Of a stretch of 64,000 bases of DNA, positions 25,961 to 34,768 are shown one piece after another. Where the stretch lies: the NCBI RefSeq assembly GCF_012843435.1, contig NZ_JABAFC010000001.1, positions 272,476 to 336,475 on the forward strand, read 5' to 3'. The position numbers and the translations under genes were made by a program. The notes under the pieces are model-generated. The model was not told where the DNA came from and did not search any database. It saw only the letters and a program-made list of their open reading frames with translations. The stretch comes from Psychrobacillus sp. BL-248-WT-3 (GTDB lineage: Bacteria > Bacillota > Bacilli > Bacillales_A > Planococcaceae). The first letter of the stretch is position 1, and each line of letters begins with the position of its first letter.

Positions 25961-26443
25961 ATGCAACAGCTTAAAAATGAAATAGATAATCAGTTATTCC
26001 GAACGATAATGGGCAGCTTTGCAACTGGAGTTACGGTAATTACTACACAAGTAGAGAACGAAGTTTATGGCATGACAGCGAATGCATTCATGTCAGTTTC
26101 TCTAGAGCCTAAGCTAGTGGCTATAAGCATAGGAGACCAAGCTAAAATGCATTCTTATATAAACTCATCTAAACGATTTGCCATCAATATTTTGACTGCT
26201 AACCAACTGGAGCTTTCGAAGCAGTTTGCCGGGCAGTTGAATTCGAACCTGGAAGTAGCATTTGATTACTATCAGGAGCACCCTATTTTAAAGAACTCAC
26301 TTGCAGTTATCACATGTGAGTTGTTTAACCAAATAGACGCAGGCGATCATACTATTTTCATCGGAAAAGTAATAGGGGTAAAGCACGAACCAAGTGAGCC
26401 TCTCTTGTTTTTTGGAGGTAAATACCAAGAGTTAAACAAATAG
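25961..26443 (+). CDS. hpaC: 4-hydroxyphenylacetate monooxygenase flavin reductase
   Basis: 160 residues of the split-barrel flavin reductase family. FRTIMGSFATGVTVITTQ, GMTANAFMSVSLEPKLVAISI and HTIFIGKVIGVKHEPSEPLLFFGGKY are the signature stretches; it supplies FADH2 to HpaB. AAAGGAGTG precedes ATG, 27 bp after hpaB. Confidence 0.92.
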   Translation: MQQLKNEIDNQLFRTIMGSFATGVTVITTQVENEVYGMTANAFMSVSLEPKLVAISIGDQAKMHSYINSSKRFAINILTANQLELSKQFAGQLNSNLEVAFDYYQEHPILKNSLAVITCELFNQIDAGDHTIFIGKVIGVKHEPSEPLLFFGGKYQELNK

Positions 26444-26483
26444 TTGGAGGAAGAAAATAAAGGGTTGAAAGGAGTCGAATAAA

Positions 26484-27410
26484 ATGGCGTATGAAGAAGA
26501 AAAAAAGAAGCTAAGAGGTTCTATTTGTCCTGTAGTTACTCCCTTTACAGAAAATGGAGAAATAGATGAGGAATCCTTTAAGAACCTTATCCATTGGCAA
26601 ATAGAAAGTGGGAGTCACGGTATATCTGTGACGGGTACAAGTGGGGAACCAAGCTCATTAACCATTAATGAACGTAAAAGAGTAATGAAGCTAGCCAGTG
26701 AAACAATTGCTGGGCGAGTATTTTTTGCACCTGGTACAGGTTCAACCAACCACGACGAAACAATGGAGCTTACTAAGTATGCAGAGGAATTAGGCGCTGA
26801 TGCTGCTATGGTAATTGTTCCCTATTATAATAAGCCAAATCAGGAAGCCTTATATACACACTTCAAAGTAGTTGCAGACTCTGTGAAAATCCCAATTATT
26901 ATCTATAACATTCCAGGCAGATCTGCAGTAAATATGGAAGTCGGTACGATGAAGAGACTAGTTGAAGCTTGTCCAAACATTGTTGGAGTAAAGGAGGCCA
27001 ATAAGGATTTTGAGCATGTAAATCGAGTCCTATTAAACTGTGGAAGAGATTTTCTTCTTTATTCAGGAATAGAGCTTCTATGTTACCCAATGCTTGCTAT
27101 TGGCGGTGCAGGCTTTATTAGCGCGACGGCTAATGTAGAGCCTGCTAAAGTAGCGGAGCTTTACAATGCTTGGACAGCTGGAGATGTGGAGAGGGCTCAG
27201 GGTCTACATTTCGAACTAATGCCTTTGAACGATGCGTTATTTAGAGATACGAATCCTGCTCCGGCAAAGGTAGCCTTAGGGATGATGGGGAAGATAAACC
27301 CTAAACTGCGTCTTCCATTAGGTCCACCTTCACAAGCTGTAAAGGATGAAGTGCGACAGACTTTAATAGAATTAGATATTCTGCCGAAAGAAACTGCCCA
27401 ACAATTTTAA
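26484..27410 (+). CDS. DapA-family class I aldolase, probable 4-hydroxy-2-oxoheptanedioate (hydratase-)aldolase
   Basis: 308 residues, TIM barrel. GTSGEPSSLT, YYNKPNQEALYTHF, Tyr141 in IIIYNIPGRS and the Schiff-base Lys170 in VGVKEANKD are the dihydrodipicolinate synthase-family active site. The operon lacks hpaH (2-oxohept-3-enedioate hydratase) and the class II aldolase hpaI. Family members such as NahE and PhdJ both hydrate and cleave unsaturated 2-oxoacids, so one protein may perform both missing steps, giving pyruvate and succinate semialdehyde. Lysine synthesis is unlikely in this context. AAAGGAG precedes ATG. Confidence 0.8.
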   Translation: MAYEEEKKKLRGSICPVVTPFTENGEIDEESFKNLIHWQIESGSHGISVTGTSGEPSSLTINERKRVMKLASETIAGRVFFAPGTGSTNHDETMELTKYAEELGADAAMVIVPYYNKPNQEALYTHFKVVADSVKIPIIIYNIPGRSAVNMEVGTMKRLVEACPNIVGVKEANKDFEHVNRVLLNCGRDFLLYSGIELLCYPMLAIGGAGFISATANVEPAKVAELYNAWTAGDVERAQGLHFELMPLNDALFRDTNPAPAKVALGMMGKINPKLRLPLGPPSQAVKDEVRQTLIELDILPKETAQQF

Positions 27411-27428
27411 TGAAAGAAGGTGATGAAC

Positions 27429-28940
27429 ATGGTGTCTTCTCATGAGTTAATGTCACTCAAGCATGAAACCCAACAAAGCATTTCCCTCTATATAAACGGT
27501 GAATTTACGTCTGCAGCTAGTGGTGCCACCTTCATCAACATGAATCCTTTTACGAACGAGCAAATCAATACAGTCTCGGAAGGTCAAAAGGAAGATATAG
27601 ATAAAGCCGTTGCAGCAGCTCGTGATGCTTTTGACAATGGTCCATGGAAAACAATGAAGTTAAGTAAAAGGTTGTCTTATATTTATCGTATTGCAGACCT
27701 TATTGACGAGGAGGTTGAACGAATCGCATATTTAGAGGCTTTAGACACCGGTTTGCCAATAAGCCAAACAAGAAAAATGGTAAACCGTGCCTCTGAAAAC
27801 TTTCGCTTTTATGCAAGAATGGTTGAGAGTCGTCTGGTAGGCGATGTCTATCAGGTGGATGACGAATTTGTCAATTATACGATACATGCCCCTGTAGGTG
27901 TAGCCGGCTTAATAACTCCATGGAATGCACCTTTCATGCTTGAGACATGGAAGATTGCTCCAGCCCTTGCTACAGGAAATACAGTAGTCCTAAAGCCGGC
28001 AGAGCTTTCTCCTTTATCGGCAAATCTATTGGCAGAGGTTATTCATAAGGCAGATTTACCAAAAGGAGTCTTTAATGTGGTTCACGGTAAGGGAGAGGTA
28101 GCTGGTGATGCTTTAGTTAAGCACCCAGACGTACAGCTCATTTCGTTTACCGGGGAGACTATAACTGGATCTACTATTATAAAAAATAGTGCAGACACCT
28201 TGAAGAGCTGTTCCATGGAGCTAGGCGGCAAATCTCCAATAATTGTTTTTGAGGATGCTGATTTCGAGCGAGCACTAGACGCCTGTGTATGGGGTATATT
28301 TTCCTTTAATGGAGAACGCTGTACGGCTAATTCTCGATTATTCGTCCAAGAAAGCATAAAAGACAGATTTATAGATGCATTAAAAAAGAGAGTTGCTAAT
28401 ATCAAAGTGGGAGACCCTTTAAATGACCTGACGGAGGTTGGTCCTCTTATTGATCGAGGTCACTATAACAAGGTACGTGGCTATATAGACATAGCACGTG
28501 AAGAAGGTACTGAGGTAATCTCAGGACATATTCCAGCTGAATTTTCCAAAGGAAATTTTGTGCCTCCAACATTAATTTTAAATGCTCATAACCAAATGCG
28601 GGTTGCTAAAGAAGAAATATTCGGCCCTGTTCTAATTGCTATGTCGTTCAAAAATGAAGAAGAAGTCATTAAGCTTGCGAATGACACTGATTATGGATTG
28701 GCAGGTTATGTGTGGACGAACGATATTAAACGTGGACATCGTGTAGCACATAAAGTGGACGCAGGAATGCTATGGGTAAATGCCCAAAACGTTCGAGATC
28801 TTAGAACTCCTTTTGGAGGGACGAAGTATTCTGGCATAGGCAGAGAAGGTGGGCATTACAGCTTTGATTTTTACACGGAGCATAAAATTATTCACGTATC
28901 AATTGCTGACCATCATATCCAGCAATTCGGAAAACAATAG
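27429..28940 (+). CDS. hpaE: 5-carboxymethyl-2-hydroxymuconate-semialdehyde dehydrogenase
   Basis: 503 residues, ALDH superfamily. TPWNAPFMLETWKIAPALA, MELGGKSPIIVFEDADFERALDA (Glu), FSFNGERCTANSRLFVQESI (Cys) and NAQNVRDLRTPFGGTKYSGIG align with HpaE; the MERCT/NGERCT and RDLR segments are specific to this group. It oxidises the semialdehyde left by HpaD. ATG 27429 follows AAGGTGAT; the GTG and ATG at 27420 and 27423 overlap it. Confidence 0.9.
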   Translation: MVSSHELMSLKHETQQSISLYINGEFTSAASGATFINMNPFTNEQINTVSEGQKEDIDKAVAAARDAFDNGPWKTMKLSKRLSYIYRIADLIDEEVERIAYLEALDTGLPISQTRKMVNRASENFRFYARMVESRLVGDVYQVDDEFVNYTIHAPVGVAGLITPWNAPFMLETWKIAPALATGNTVVLKPAELSPLSANLLAEVIHKADLPKGVFNVVHGKGEVAGDALVKHPDVQLISFTGETITGSTIIKNSADTLKSCSMELGGKSPIIVFEDADFERALDACVWGIFSFNGERCTANSRLFVQESIKDRFIDALKKRVANIKVGDPLNDLTEVGPLIDRGHYNKVRGYIDIAREEGTEVISGHIPAEFSKGNFVPPTLILNAHNQMRVAKEEIFGPVLIAMSFKNEEEVIKLANDTDYGLAGYVWTNDIKRGHRVAHKVDAGMLWVNAQNVRDLRTPFGGTKYSGIGREGGHYSFDFYTEHKIIHVSIADHHIQQFGKQ

Positions 28941-28957
28941 AAAGGAGGAGAAGGCCA

Positions 28958-29941
28958 TTGGATTTTTCCATTATACGTATCGCTCGCACAGTGCTACATG
29001 TTAAGGATTTAGAGCTATCTCGTAAATTCTATGTAGATGGGTTGGGGATGATAGAAACTGAGAGAGATGATAGGCATGTCTATCTAAGAGGATTAGAAGA
29101 GCATTGTCATCACAGTCTGTTACTAAAAAAAGCCGAAAAATCAGTTGTGGAAGTGCTAAGCTACAAGGTGATGAAGGAAGAAGATTTGGAGCACATTGAA
29201 AAATTATTCAAGGCTAAAGGACTTAAAACGAAGTGGATGCCTAAAGGAAATCAGTATGCTATCGGTAGAACGCTTAGAGTTCACGACATTTCGGGTATTC
29301 CGCTAGAATTTTTTGCAGAAATGCCTACCGTGGATCGGATGCTTCAAAAATACGACCTATATCGTGGTGCAAAAATTCAGCGAATAGATCACGTCAATTG
29401 TGCTGTACCAAATGTGCAAAAAGCCTATGACTTTTATGTGAAGAGTTTAGGATTTTCTTGTTCCGAATATACAGAAACGGAGGATGGAGACCTCTGGGCT
29501 GCTTGGTTATTCCGAAAGCCTACAGTTCATGATCAAGCGTTCATGAGTGGGCCAGGGCCTAAGCTCCATCATTTTGCGTATACTTTATCTGACCGGTTGA
29601 GCGTACTCGACTGCTGTGATGTGTTGGCTAGTATGGGCTATGCGGATTGTATCGAGCGCGGACCAGGTCGACATGGATTATCTAATGCATTCTTTCTATA
29701 TTTAAGAGATCCAGATGGTCATCGTATAGAGTTATATACAGGAGACTATTTGACTTGCGACCCAGATATGAAGCCAAAGCGTTGGGATTTAAATGATCCT
29801 CTACGTCAAACATTCTGGGGACATCAGGCACCAGACAAATGGTTCAATGAAACTAGCACATTTATTGATATTGAGACAGGCGAAGAAATAAATAGCGAAG
29901 AACCAAAGCTTGAGCAACGAAAACCGAAAATTTTAGTATAA
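28958..29941 (+). CDS. hpaD: 3,4-dihydroxyphenylacetate 2,3-dioxygenase (VOC type)
   Basis: 327 residues, two vicinal-oxygen-chelate modules, as in the Brevibacterium/Arthrobacter homoprotocatechuate dioxygenases rather than the LigB-type enterobacterial HpaD. Metal ligands: His145 (RIDHVNCAVP), one of His204/205 (KLHHFAYTL) and Glu258 (HRIELYTGDY). IERGPGRHGLSNAFFLYLRDPDG is diagnostic. TTG start with AAAGGAGGAG upstream. It opens the ring in the meta (extradiol) sense. Last gene of the operon, 39 bp before a strong terminator. Confidence 0.93.
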   Translation: MDFSIIRIARTVLHVKDLELSRKFYVDGLGMIETERDDRHVYLRGLEEHCHHSLLLKKAEKSVVEVLSYKVMKEEDLEHIEKLFKAKGLKTKWMPKGNQYAIGRTLRVHDISGIPLEFFAEMPTVDRMLQKYDLYRGAKIQRIDHVNCAVPNVQKAYDFYVKSLGFSCSEYTETEDGDLWAAWLFRKPTVHDQAFMSGPGPKLHHFAYTLSDRLSVLDCCDVLASMGYADCIERGPGRHGLSNAFFLYLRDPDGHRIELYTGDYLTCDPDMKPKRWDLNDPLRQTFWGHQAPDKWFNETSTFIDIETGEEINSEEPKLEQRKPKILV

Positions 29942-29980
29942 ATATGGATTCATCTGAGATTAGTGCAGATGTTATTTTTA

Positions 29981-30023
29981 GACTGTAGATAGACACCTTG
30001 AATATTGGTGTTTACCTATAGTC
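29981..30023 (+). terminator. Terminator of the Phe/Tyr operon
   Basis: GACTGTAGATAGACACC and GGTGTTTACCTATAGTC pair over 17 bases with one mismatch and two wobble pairs around a 9-nt loop, followed by a T-rich stretch. Confidence 0.85.
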
Positions 30024-30352
30024 TTTCATCTTTTATATAGAAATTAAGTGAGGAAGTTTCACTTTCGCTATCAGCGGTATTTTTTCCAAGGAAAGGCTTT
30101 AGTTGCTTCTCTTTCTGATGTTACTAGGGTCTTCGGCTTGCGATATACTAACTGAGTCACCAATCTTTGCTCTAACCAAGTGTTTTTATTGGAATTTCAA
30201 GTAACTCTTAATATTATATTTATATAATTTTCAGAAAATTGTTGAAATTAGTTACTAATATATGTTAAAGTGTAATTAGTCCTATTGAGTATCAGTCGAA
30301 AGAACTAATCTATTGTTTTTATAATACAAATTATTTTTTGAGGAGAATAAAC
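30024..30352. other. Intergenic stretch after the Phe/Tyr operon
   Basis: No complete gene. On the minus strand about 30078-30200 reads as an open frame without a start, ending SEREATKAFPWKKYR, perhaps a gene remnant or a decayed repeat. The perfect palindrome AATTTTC-A-GAAAATT at 30226-30240 precedes the nitroreductase gene. Confidence 0.4.
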
Positions 30353-31003
30353 ATGAATATAGAAGAATTAATAAAATTTCGTCATTCAGCAGTTAACTTT
30401 ATTGAAGAAGAAAAAATGACAGAAGATGACTTTAAGAAAATTTTCAATTTAACAAAACTTGCACCAAGCGCATTCAATCTTCAATTTGCGAATTACTTGG
30501 TAATCATGGATGAAAAGAAAAAAGAAAAAGTAAAGGAATTAAACCACCATCAGCATAAAATTCAGACAGCAAGTGCTGTTGTTATCGTAATGGGTAATAA
30601 AAATAGTGCTGAAAAATCCGAGGCAGAAAGAATATTTAGTCCTATGAAAATGCTTAAAATGATGAGTGAATTGGAATATGAAAATACTATAGAAAATATA
30701 AAGAAATATAATGATAATTTGCGTTTAAATTCTAATGGACTAGATACTGAGTTAGCGCTCCATGTTGGGATCCATGCAATGTTATTTATGCTTTGCGCTA
30801 AACATTTCGGTTTTGATACTTGTCCAATGCATGTGCATAATGTAGATGAAATGAGGAAAGAGTTCAATATTCCTGATCATCTACAACCTTATATGATGAT
30901 TACTATAGGTAAAAGTGTAGACAATACTAGGCCAAGAGGTTATCGAAAACCAGTCGGAGAATTTGTGAATTTTAACGGATTTAACTTAAGTTACCAGAAA
31001 TAA
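30353..31003 (+). CDS. Nitroreductase-family FMN oxidoreductase
   Basis: 216 residues. ELIKFRHSAVNFIEEEKM (RHS motif binding FMN phosphate), LAPSAFNLQFANYLVIMD and the C-terminal MITIGKSVDNTRPRGYRKPV are nitroreductase hallmarks. It reduces quinones, nitro compounds or flavins with NAD(P)H. ATG 30353 is eight bases from GAGGAG. Single gene; a palindromic operator-like site lies about 115 bp upstream. Confidence 0.88.
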   Translation: MNIEELIKFRHSAVNFIEEEKMTEDDFKKIFNLTKLAPSAFNLQFANYLVIMDEKKKEKVKELNHHQHKIQTASAVVIVMGNKNSAEKSEAERIFSPMKMLKMMSELEYENTIENIKKYNDNLRLNSNGLDTELALHVGIHAMLFMLCAKHFGFDTCPMHVHNVDEMRKEFNIPDHLQPYMMITIGKSVDNTRPRGYRKPVGEFVNFNGFNLSYQK

Positions 31004-31093
31004 TTCGACACAGCAAAGAAGATTTGGTAGTTTTTTAATACATAATATTTTTATAATACGTGGACTTACGTGGACAATATTGGAGGGAAGGCT

Positions 31094-31504
31094 TTGAATG
31101 AGAAATTAATAAGAGTTGGAACTATTTATATCCCAGTTTCAAATGTTTCTCTCGCAAGCGACTGGTACCAGGAGCAACTCGGCGCTGTCGAGAATTATAA
31201 GGACGAGGATAAGGCCATTTTGGACCTAGCCAATCAAAGTGTCTTTTTGATTAAAAGTAAAAAAGAAGAAAGTCTGAACTTTAAAGATTTCCATGGCCGA
31301 GAGCAATTTGTCTTAACATTTGAAGTAGATGGGGTAGATAATCTCCTATTATTACACAAAGAATTTAAAGAAAAAGGATTGCAGGTTGGGGAAATAGAAG
31401 ATAGAGGACATGCTGGTAGAAATTTTGTATTTCAGGATCTTGATGAAAACAAATTTGATGTATGGAGCGAATTAAGTCCTTCTTTTAAAAATAATAGGAA
31501 CTGA
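31094..31504 (+). CDS. VOC (glyoxalase/bleomycin-resistance) domain protein
   Basis: 136 residues, one VOC module: IRVGTIYIPVSNVSLASDWYQEQLG opens the fold and EEDRGHAGRNFVFQDLDENKFDVWSE-like sequence closes it. TTG 31094 lies after GGAGGGAAG. Substrate unknown; members include glyoxalases, dioxygenases and antibiotic-binding proteins. Confidence 0.8.
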   Translation: MNEKLIRVGTIYIPVSNVSLASDWYQEQLGAVENYKDEDKAILDLANQSVFLIKSKKEESLNFKDFHGREQFVLTFEVDGVDNLLLLHKEFKEKGLQVGEIEDRGHAGRNFVFQDLDENKFDVWSELSPSFKNNRN

Positions 31505-31510
31505 TAAAAA

Positions 31511-31535
31511 AGAGACTACCTATGTCTCTTTTTTA
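31511..31535 (+). terminator. Rho-independent terminator
   Basis: AGAGAC and GTCTCT form a 6-bp stem with a 7-nt loop and are followed by six Ts, just after the VOC gene. Confidence 0.8.
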
Positions 31536-31644
31536 TTTTGTTTAACTGGATTATTTTTCGAAAAACAACTGATAAATAGGTTTTAAGGTGATATATCAGG
31601 GAATTACAAATAAGGAATGCACTATTTCGAAGGAGGATTTCATA

Positions 31645-33264
31645 ATGGCAGAAGAAAAAGAAATGAGAAATGGTTCAACCGAAAGTAACCAAGGAAAAGA
31701 GACGCTTACAACTCGACAAGGTCATTCTGTAACGGATAATCAAAATATTCGAACTGTAGGAAATCGCGGTCCAGCTACTCTTGAAAACTATCATTTCATT
31801 GAAAAAATTTCACACTTTGACCGAGAAGAAGTTCCTGAGCGAGTAGTTCATGCTCGTGGAGCTGGTGCTTTTGGCTATTTTGAAACTTACGGAAAAGTAG
31901 GGGACGAGCCCGTAGAAAAGTATACTCGTGCAAAAGTATTTTCAGGTGCTGGAAAACAAACACCTTTGATGGTGCGCTTTTCAACAGTTGCAGGCTCTAA
32001 GGATTCTCCAGAGACTGCCCGCGATCCTCGTGGTTTTGCAGTGAAAATGTATACGGAAGATGGTAACTGGGATTTAGTTGGAAACAACTTAAAAATATTC
32101 TTTATTCGTGATGCGATGAAATTTCCAGATATGATTCATGCATTTAAGGCAGACCCTGCTTCTAATATCCCTAACCCAGAGCGTATGTTTGACTTTGTTT
32201 CTAAATCACCTGAAGCGACACATATGATTACTTTCCTATTCTCCCCATGGGGAATTCCGGCTACATATCGCCATATGCAGGGATCTGGTGTAAACACGTA
32301 TAAGTGGGTAAATGATAAAGGCGAAGCAGTATTAGTAAAATATCATTGGGAACCAAAGCAAGGTATTCGCAACCTAACTCAAGATGAAGCTGATGCCATT
32401 CAGGCAAAAAATGTTGCTCATGCCACACAGGACTTATATGAATCCATTGAGCGAGGAGAATATCCAGAGTGGGAGTTATTTGTTCAAATTATGAGCGATG
32501 ATGAGCATCCTGAATTAGATTTTGACCCATTAGACGATACAAAGCTATGGCCACCGGAACAATTCCCGTTCCTACCAGTTGGTAAAATGGTATTAAATCG
32601 AAATCCAGTAGATTATCATGCAGAAATTGAACAAGCTGCCTTTGGTACTGGTGTACTAGTAGATGGTTTGGATTTCTCAGATGATAAAATGCTTCAAGGA
32701 CGTACATTCTCTTATTCAGATACACAACGTTATCGTGTAGGAGCTAACTATTTAAAGCTACCTGTTAATGCCCCTAAGGTTCCTGTAAGAACAAACCAAC
32801 ATCGTGGTCAAATGGATGTGCATAGACCAGAGGAAGCTGGTGGAAATCCACATATCAATTATGAACCATCCATGATAGGTGGACTTCAGGAGGCTGAAAA
32901 AACAGAGCGTATTAAACATGAGCCACAATATAATGCTAAGGCTACAAGTGCACCAATAGATCGAGAGAATAACTATGGACAAGCTGGCGAGACTTATCGT
33001 AGCTTTGAAGATTGGGAACGCGATGAATTGATAAACAACCTGTCTACCGCACTTTCTATTTGTGATCCTCGAATCCAAGAGGCTATGGTCTACCACTTTA
33101 CACAAGCAGATGAAGATTATGGTCGTCGTGTAAAAGAAGGTATCGAGATGAAGATGAAAGAAATGGAAGACTTAAAAAAACAACAAAAACAAGAGAGTTC
33201 TCCGGGTGCCAATGCTGCTGCGGATAAAGCAGAAGATGTTGGTCGAGAATCTAAACCTTACTAA
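31645..33264 (+). CDS. katA: Monofunctional haem catalase
   Basis: 539 residues. [20 protein letters not shown] carries the distal His, [37 protein letters not shown] the distal Asn region, and [19 protein letters not shown] the proximal Tyr region. The polar C-terminal tail ([23 protein letters not shown]) has no known function. ATG 31645 follows GAAGGAGG; an upstream GTG would add 19 unneeded residues. Detoxifies H2O2. No clear PerR box was found. Confidence 0.93.
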   Translation: MAEEKEMRNGSTESNQGKETLTTRQGHSVTDNQNIRTVGNRGPATLENYHFIEKISHFDREEVPERVVHARGAGAFGYFETYGKVGDEPVEKYTRAKVFSGAGKQTPLMVRFSTVAGSKDSPETARDPRGFAVKMYTEDGNWDLVGNNLKIFFIRDAMKFPDMIHAFKADPASNIPNPERMFDFVSKSPEATHMITFLFSPWGIPATYRHMQGSGVNTYKWVNDKGEAVLVKYHWEPKQGIRNLTQDEADAIQAKNVAHATQDLYESIERGEYPEWELFVQIMSDDEHPELDFDPLDDTKLWPPEQFPFLPVGKMVLNRNPVDYHAEIEQAAFGTGVLVDGLDFSDDKMLQGRTFSYSDTQRYRVGANYLKLPVNAPKVPVRTNQHRGQMDVHRPEEAGGNPHINYEPSMIGGLQEAEKTERIKHEPQYNAKATSAPIDRENNYGQAGETYRSFEDWERDELINNLSTALSICDPRIQEAMVYHFTQADEDYGRRVKEGIEMKMKEMEDLKKQQKQESSPGANAAADKAEDVGRESKPY

Positions 33265-33272
33265 TAATTTCA

Positions 33273-33304
33273 AACCCCTTCACTTAAATGAAGGGGTTCT
33301 TTAT
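33273..33304 (+). terminator. Terminator of the catalase gene
   Basis: AACCCCTT and AAGGGGTT pair around a 10-nt AT-rich loop, followed by a T-rich run. Confidence 0.85.
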
Positions 33305-33331
33305 TTCAATTATCAAAAGGAGTGTATATAA

Positions 33332-33976
33332 ATGAAAGTAATAGTAGTAGGAGCGAATGGTCAGATTGGTAAACAGGTCGTGGAAAAATTACAAGATCAT
33401 AGGGAACATACGGTGACAGCAGTAGTTCGAAAACAGGAGCAGGTTAATGAATTTAAGAAAAAAGGGATAGAAGCAGCATTACTTGATCTCGAGGGTAAGG
33501 TAGACTCATTAACCGAAGCATTTACTGGAGCTGATGCAATCATTTTCGCAGCAGGCTCAGGAGGACATACAGGTCCTGATAAGACATTACTTATTGACTT
33601 AGACGGAGCAGTAAAAACAATGGAAGCGGCTGAAGCGGCTGGGGTTGAGCGATATATTTTGGTTAGTGCATTTGATGCTGACAAGCGTGAAAATTGGAAC
33701 GCTGAAATGAGACCATACTATGTTGCAAAGCATTATGCAGACCGAATGCTTGAGCAAAGTAAACTAAACTATACTATTGTTCGACCTGGTGGGTTAATAA
33801 ATGAAAAAGCACTAGGAAAAGTGACGGTTGGGGTGGATGCAGAGCCAAGTACAATTACTCGCGAGGATGTAGCGGAGATACTTGTAGCATCTTTAGAAGA
33901 ATCAGGCACCTATCAAAAAAGTTTTAATGTCGTTAATGGGACACAATCCATTAAAGAAGCTATTAAGAATATATAG
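33332..33976 (+). CDS. NAD(P)-binding atypical SDR protein, YhfK-like
   Basis: 214 residues. VIVVGANGQIGKQVVEKL is the nucleotide motif; AIIFAAGSGGHTGPDKTLLIDLDGAVK and NWNAEMRPYYVAKHYADRMLEQS match Bacillus subtilis YhfK closely; YTIVRPGGL closes the substrate side. The substrate is unknown in that family. Monocistronic, with AAAGGAGTG upstream and a terminator after. Confidence 0.88.
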   Translation: MKVIVVGANGQIGKQVVEKLQDHREHTVTAVVRKQEQVNEFKKKGIEAALLDLEGKVDSLTEAFTGADAIIFAAGSGGHTGPDKTLLIDLDGAVKTMEAAEAAGVERYILVSAFDADKRENWNAEMRPYYVAKHYADRMLEQSKLNYTIVRPGGLINEKALGKVTVGVDAEPSTITREDVAEILVASLEESGTYQKSFNVVNGTQSIKEAIKNI

Positions 33977-33997
33977 TAAAAATATATATATTAAATG

Positions 33998-34023
33998 GAC
34001 TCCATATTGTGGAGTCTTTTTTT
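33998..34023 (+). terminator. Rho-independent terminator
   Basis: GACTCC and GGAGTC with a 7-nt loop, followed by eight Ts, after the YhfK-like gene. Confidence 0.8.
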
Positions 34024-34061
34024 ATAGGACTTTTCTTATTCTCTTAAGTTATTAATTAAAA

Positions 34062-34190
34062 CTACTCGGTAAGGCAAACAGCCTTAGTTAATAACTGTAT
34101 ATCATAGAGAATTTCTTGTTTAAAAGCGTCATTTTCACATCTATAGTAATCATCTACTAGTCTAACTAGTTCTATATAAATGAGGTTCAT
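34062..34190 (-). CDS. Small 42-residue protein, unrecognised
   Basis: AAAGGAGG lies at ideal spacing before the ATG at 34190. The product begins MNLIYIELVRLVDDYY and ends LLTKAVCLTE: an acidic, helical, cytoplasmic peptide with two Cys. Length and strong ribosome site suggest a real small gene; it might be a short helical regulator, but no family is recognised. Confidence 0.6.
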   Translation of the reverse strand: MNLIYIELVRLVDDYYRCENDAFKQEILYDIQLLTKAVCLTE

Positions 34191-34768
34191 TATAAATGCC
34201 TCCTTTTTCATTAGTCAAAAGTATCTATTCTATTATACCTACTTTTAAGTGGTCATAAACATTTATTTTAAATTAATAAAGAGGACGGTAAGAAATGTTC
34301 TCTATCTCTACCTAGAAGTTTCTTTATACCGGAAAATTCCCACTCCTTTGTGCTCGTTATTCCTTTTTTACATATTTCCTTGAAAGGAAAGGTAAATAAT
34401 GTTAAATTTAAATAGTCTGAATTTTTATTTTTTAAAAAGGGGGCGGTATGATGAAAGTCATTAAATATACTTGTTTTGAGAATTACGTGTGGAAGAGGAA
34501 TACTTAGCGTGTCCTTAAGCATTTATTAGAGTGATGGCACGTCCAAAGAAACGGAAGCTATAGGTTAACTTGAATTGGATTAGAAGTATGGGTATGTCTT
34601 CATATACAAATATATATATATAATCTTAGCTTTAAGCAAGATGTCGTTCTTTAAGAGCGCTAACTACAACTCTAACAATACGTAAGCAAAGTAGGTAAGA
34701 AAATATAAAAAATTTTAAGTAAGTATGAATTATCAACTGGCAATTAACTTATGAAGGAGAGTAACCGT
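34191..34768. other. Intergenic stretch without a convincing gene
   Basis: AT-rich, with a TA run near 34608-34622. An 84-codon open frame on the minus strand (34268-34522) has no ribosome site and no recognisable fold. I see no repeat, RNA or terminator here. Confidence 0.5.

Noticed and set aside
26484..27410. dapA of lysine synthesis
   Set aside because: It is inside a complete hpa operon where an aldolase is missing, and no lysine gene is adjacent.
34268..34522. 84-codon open frame on the minus strand
   Set aside because: No ribosome site, odd composition and no family; more likely chance.
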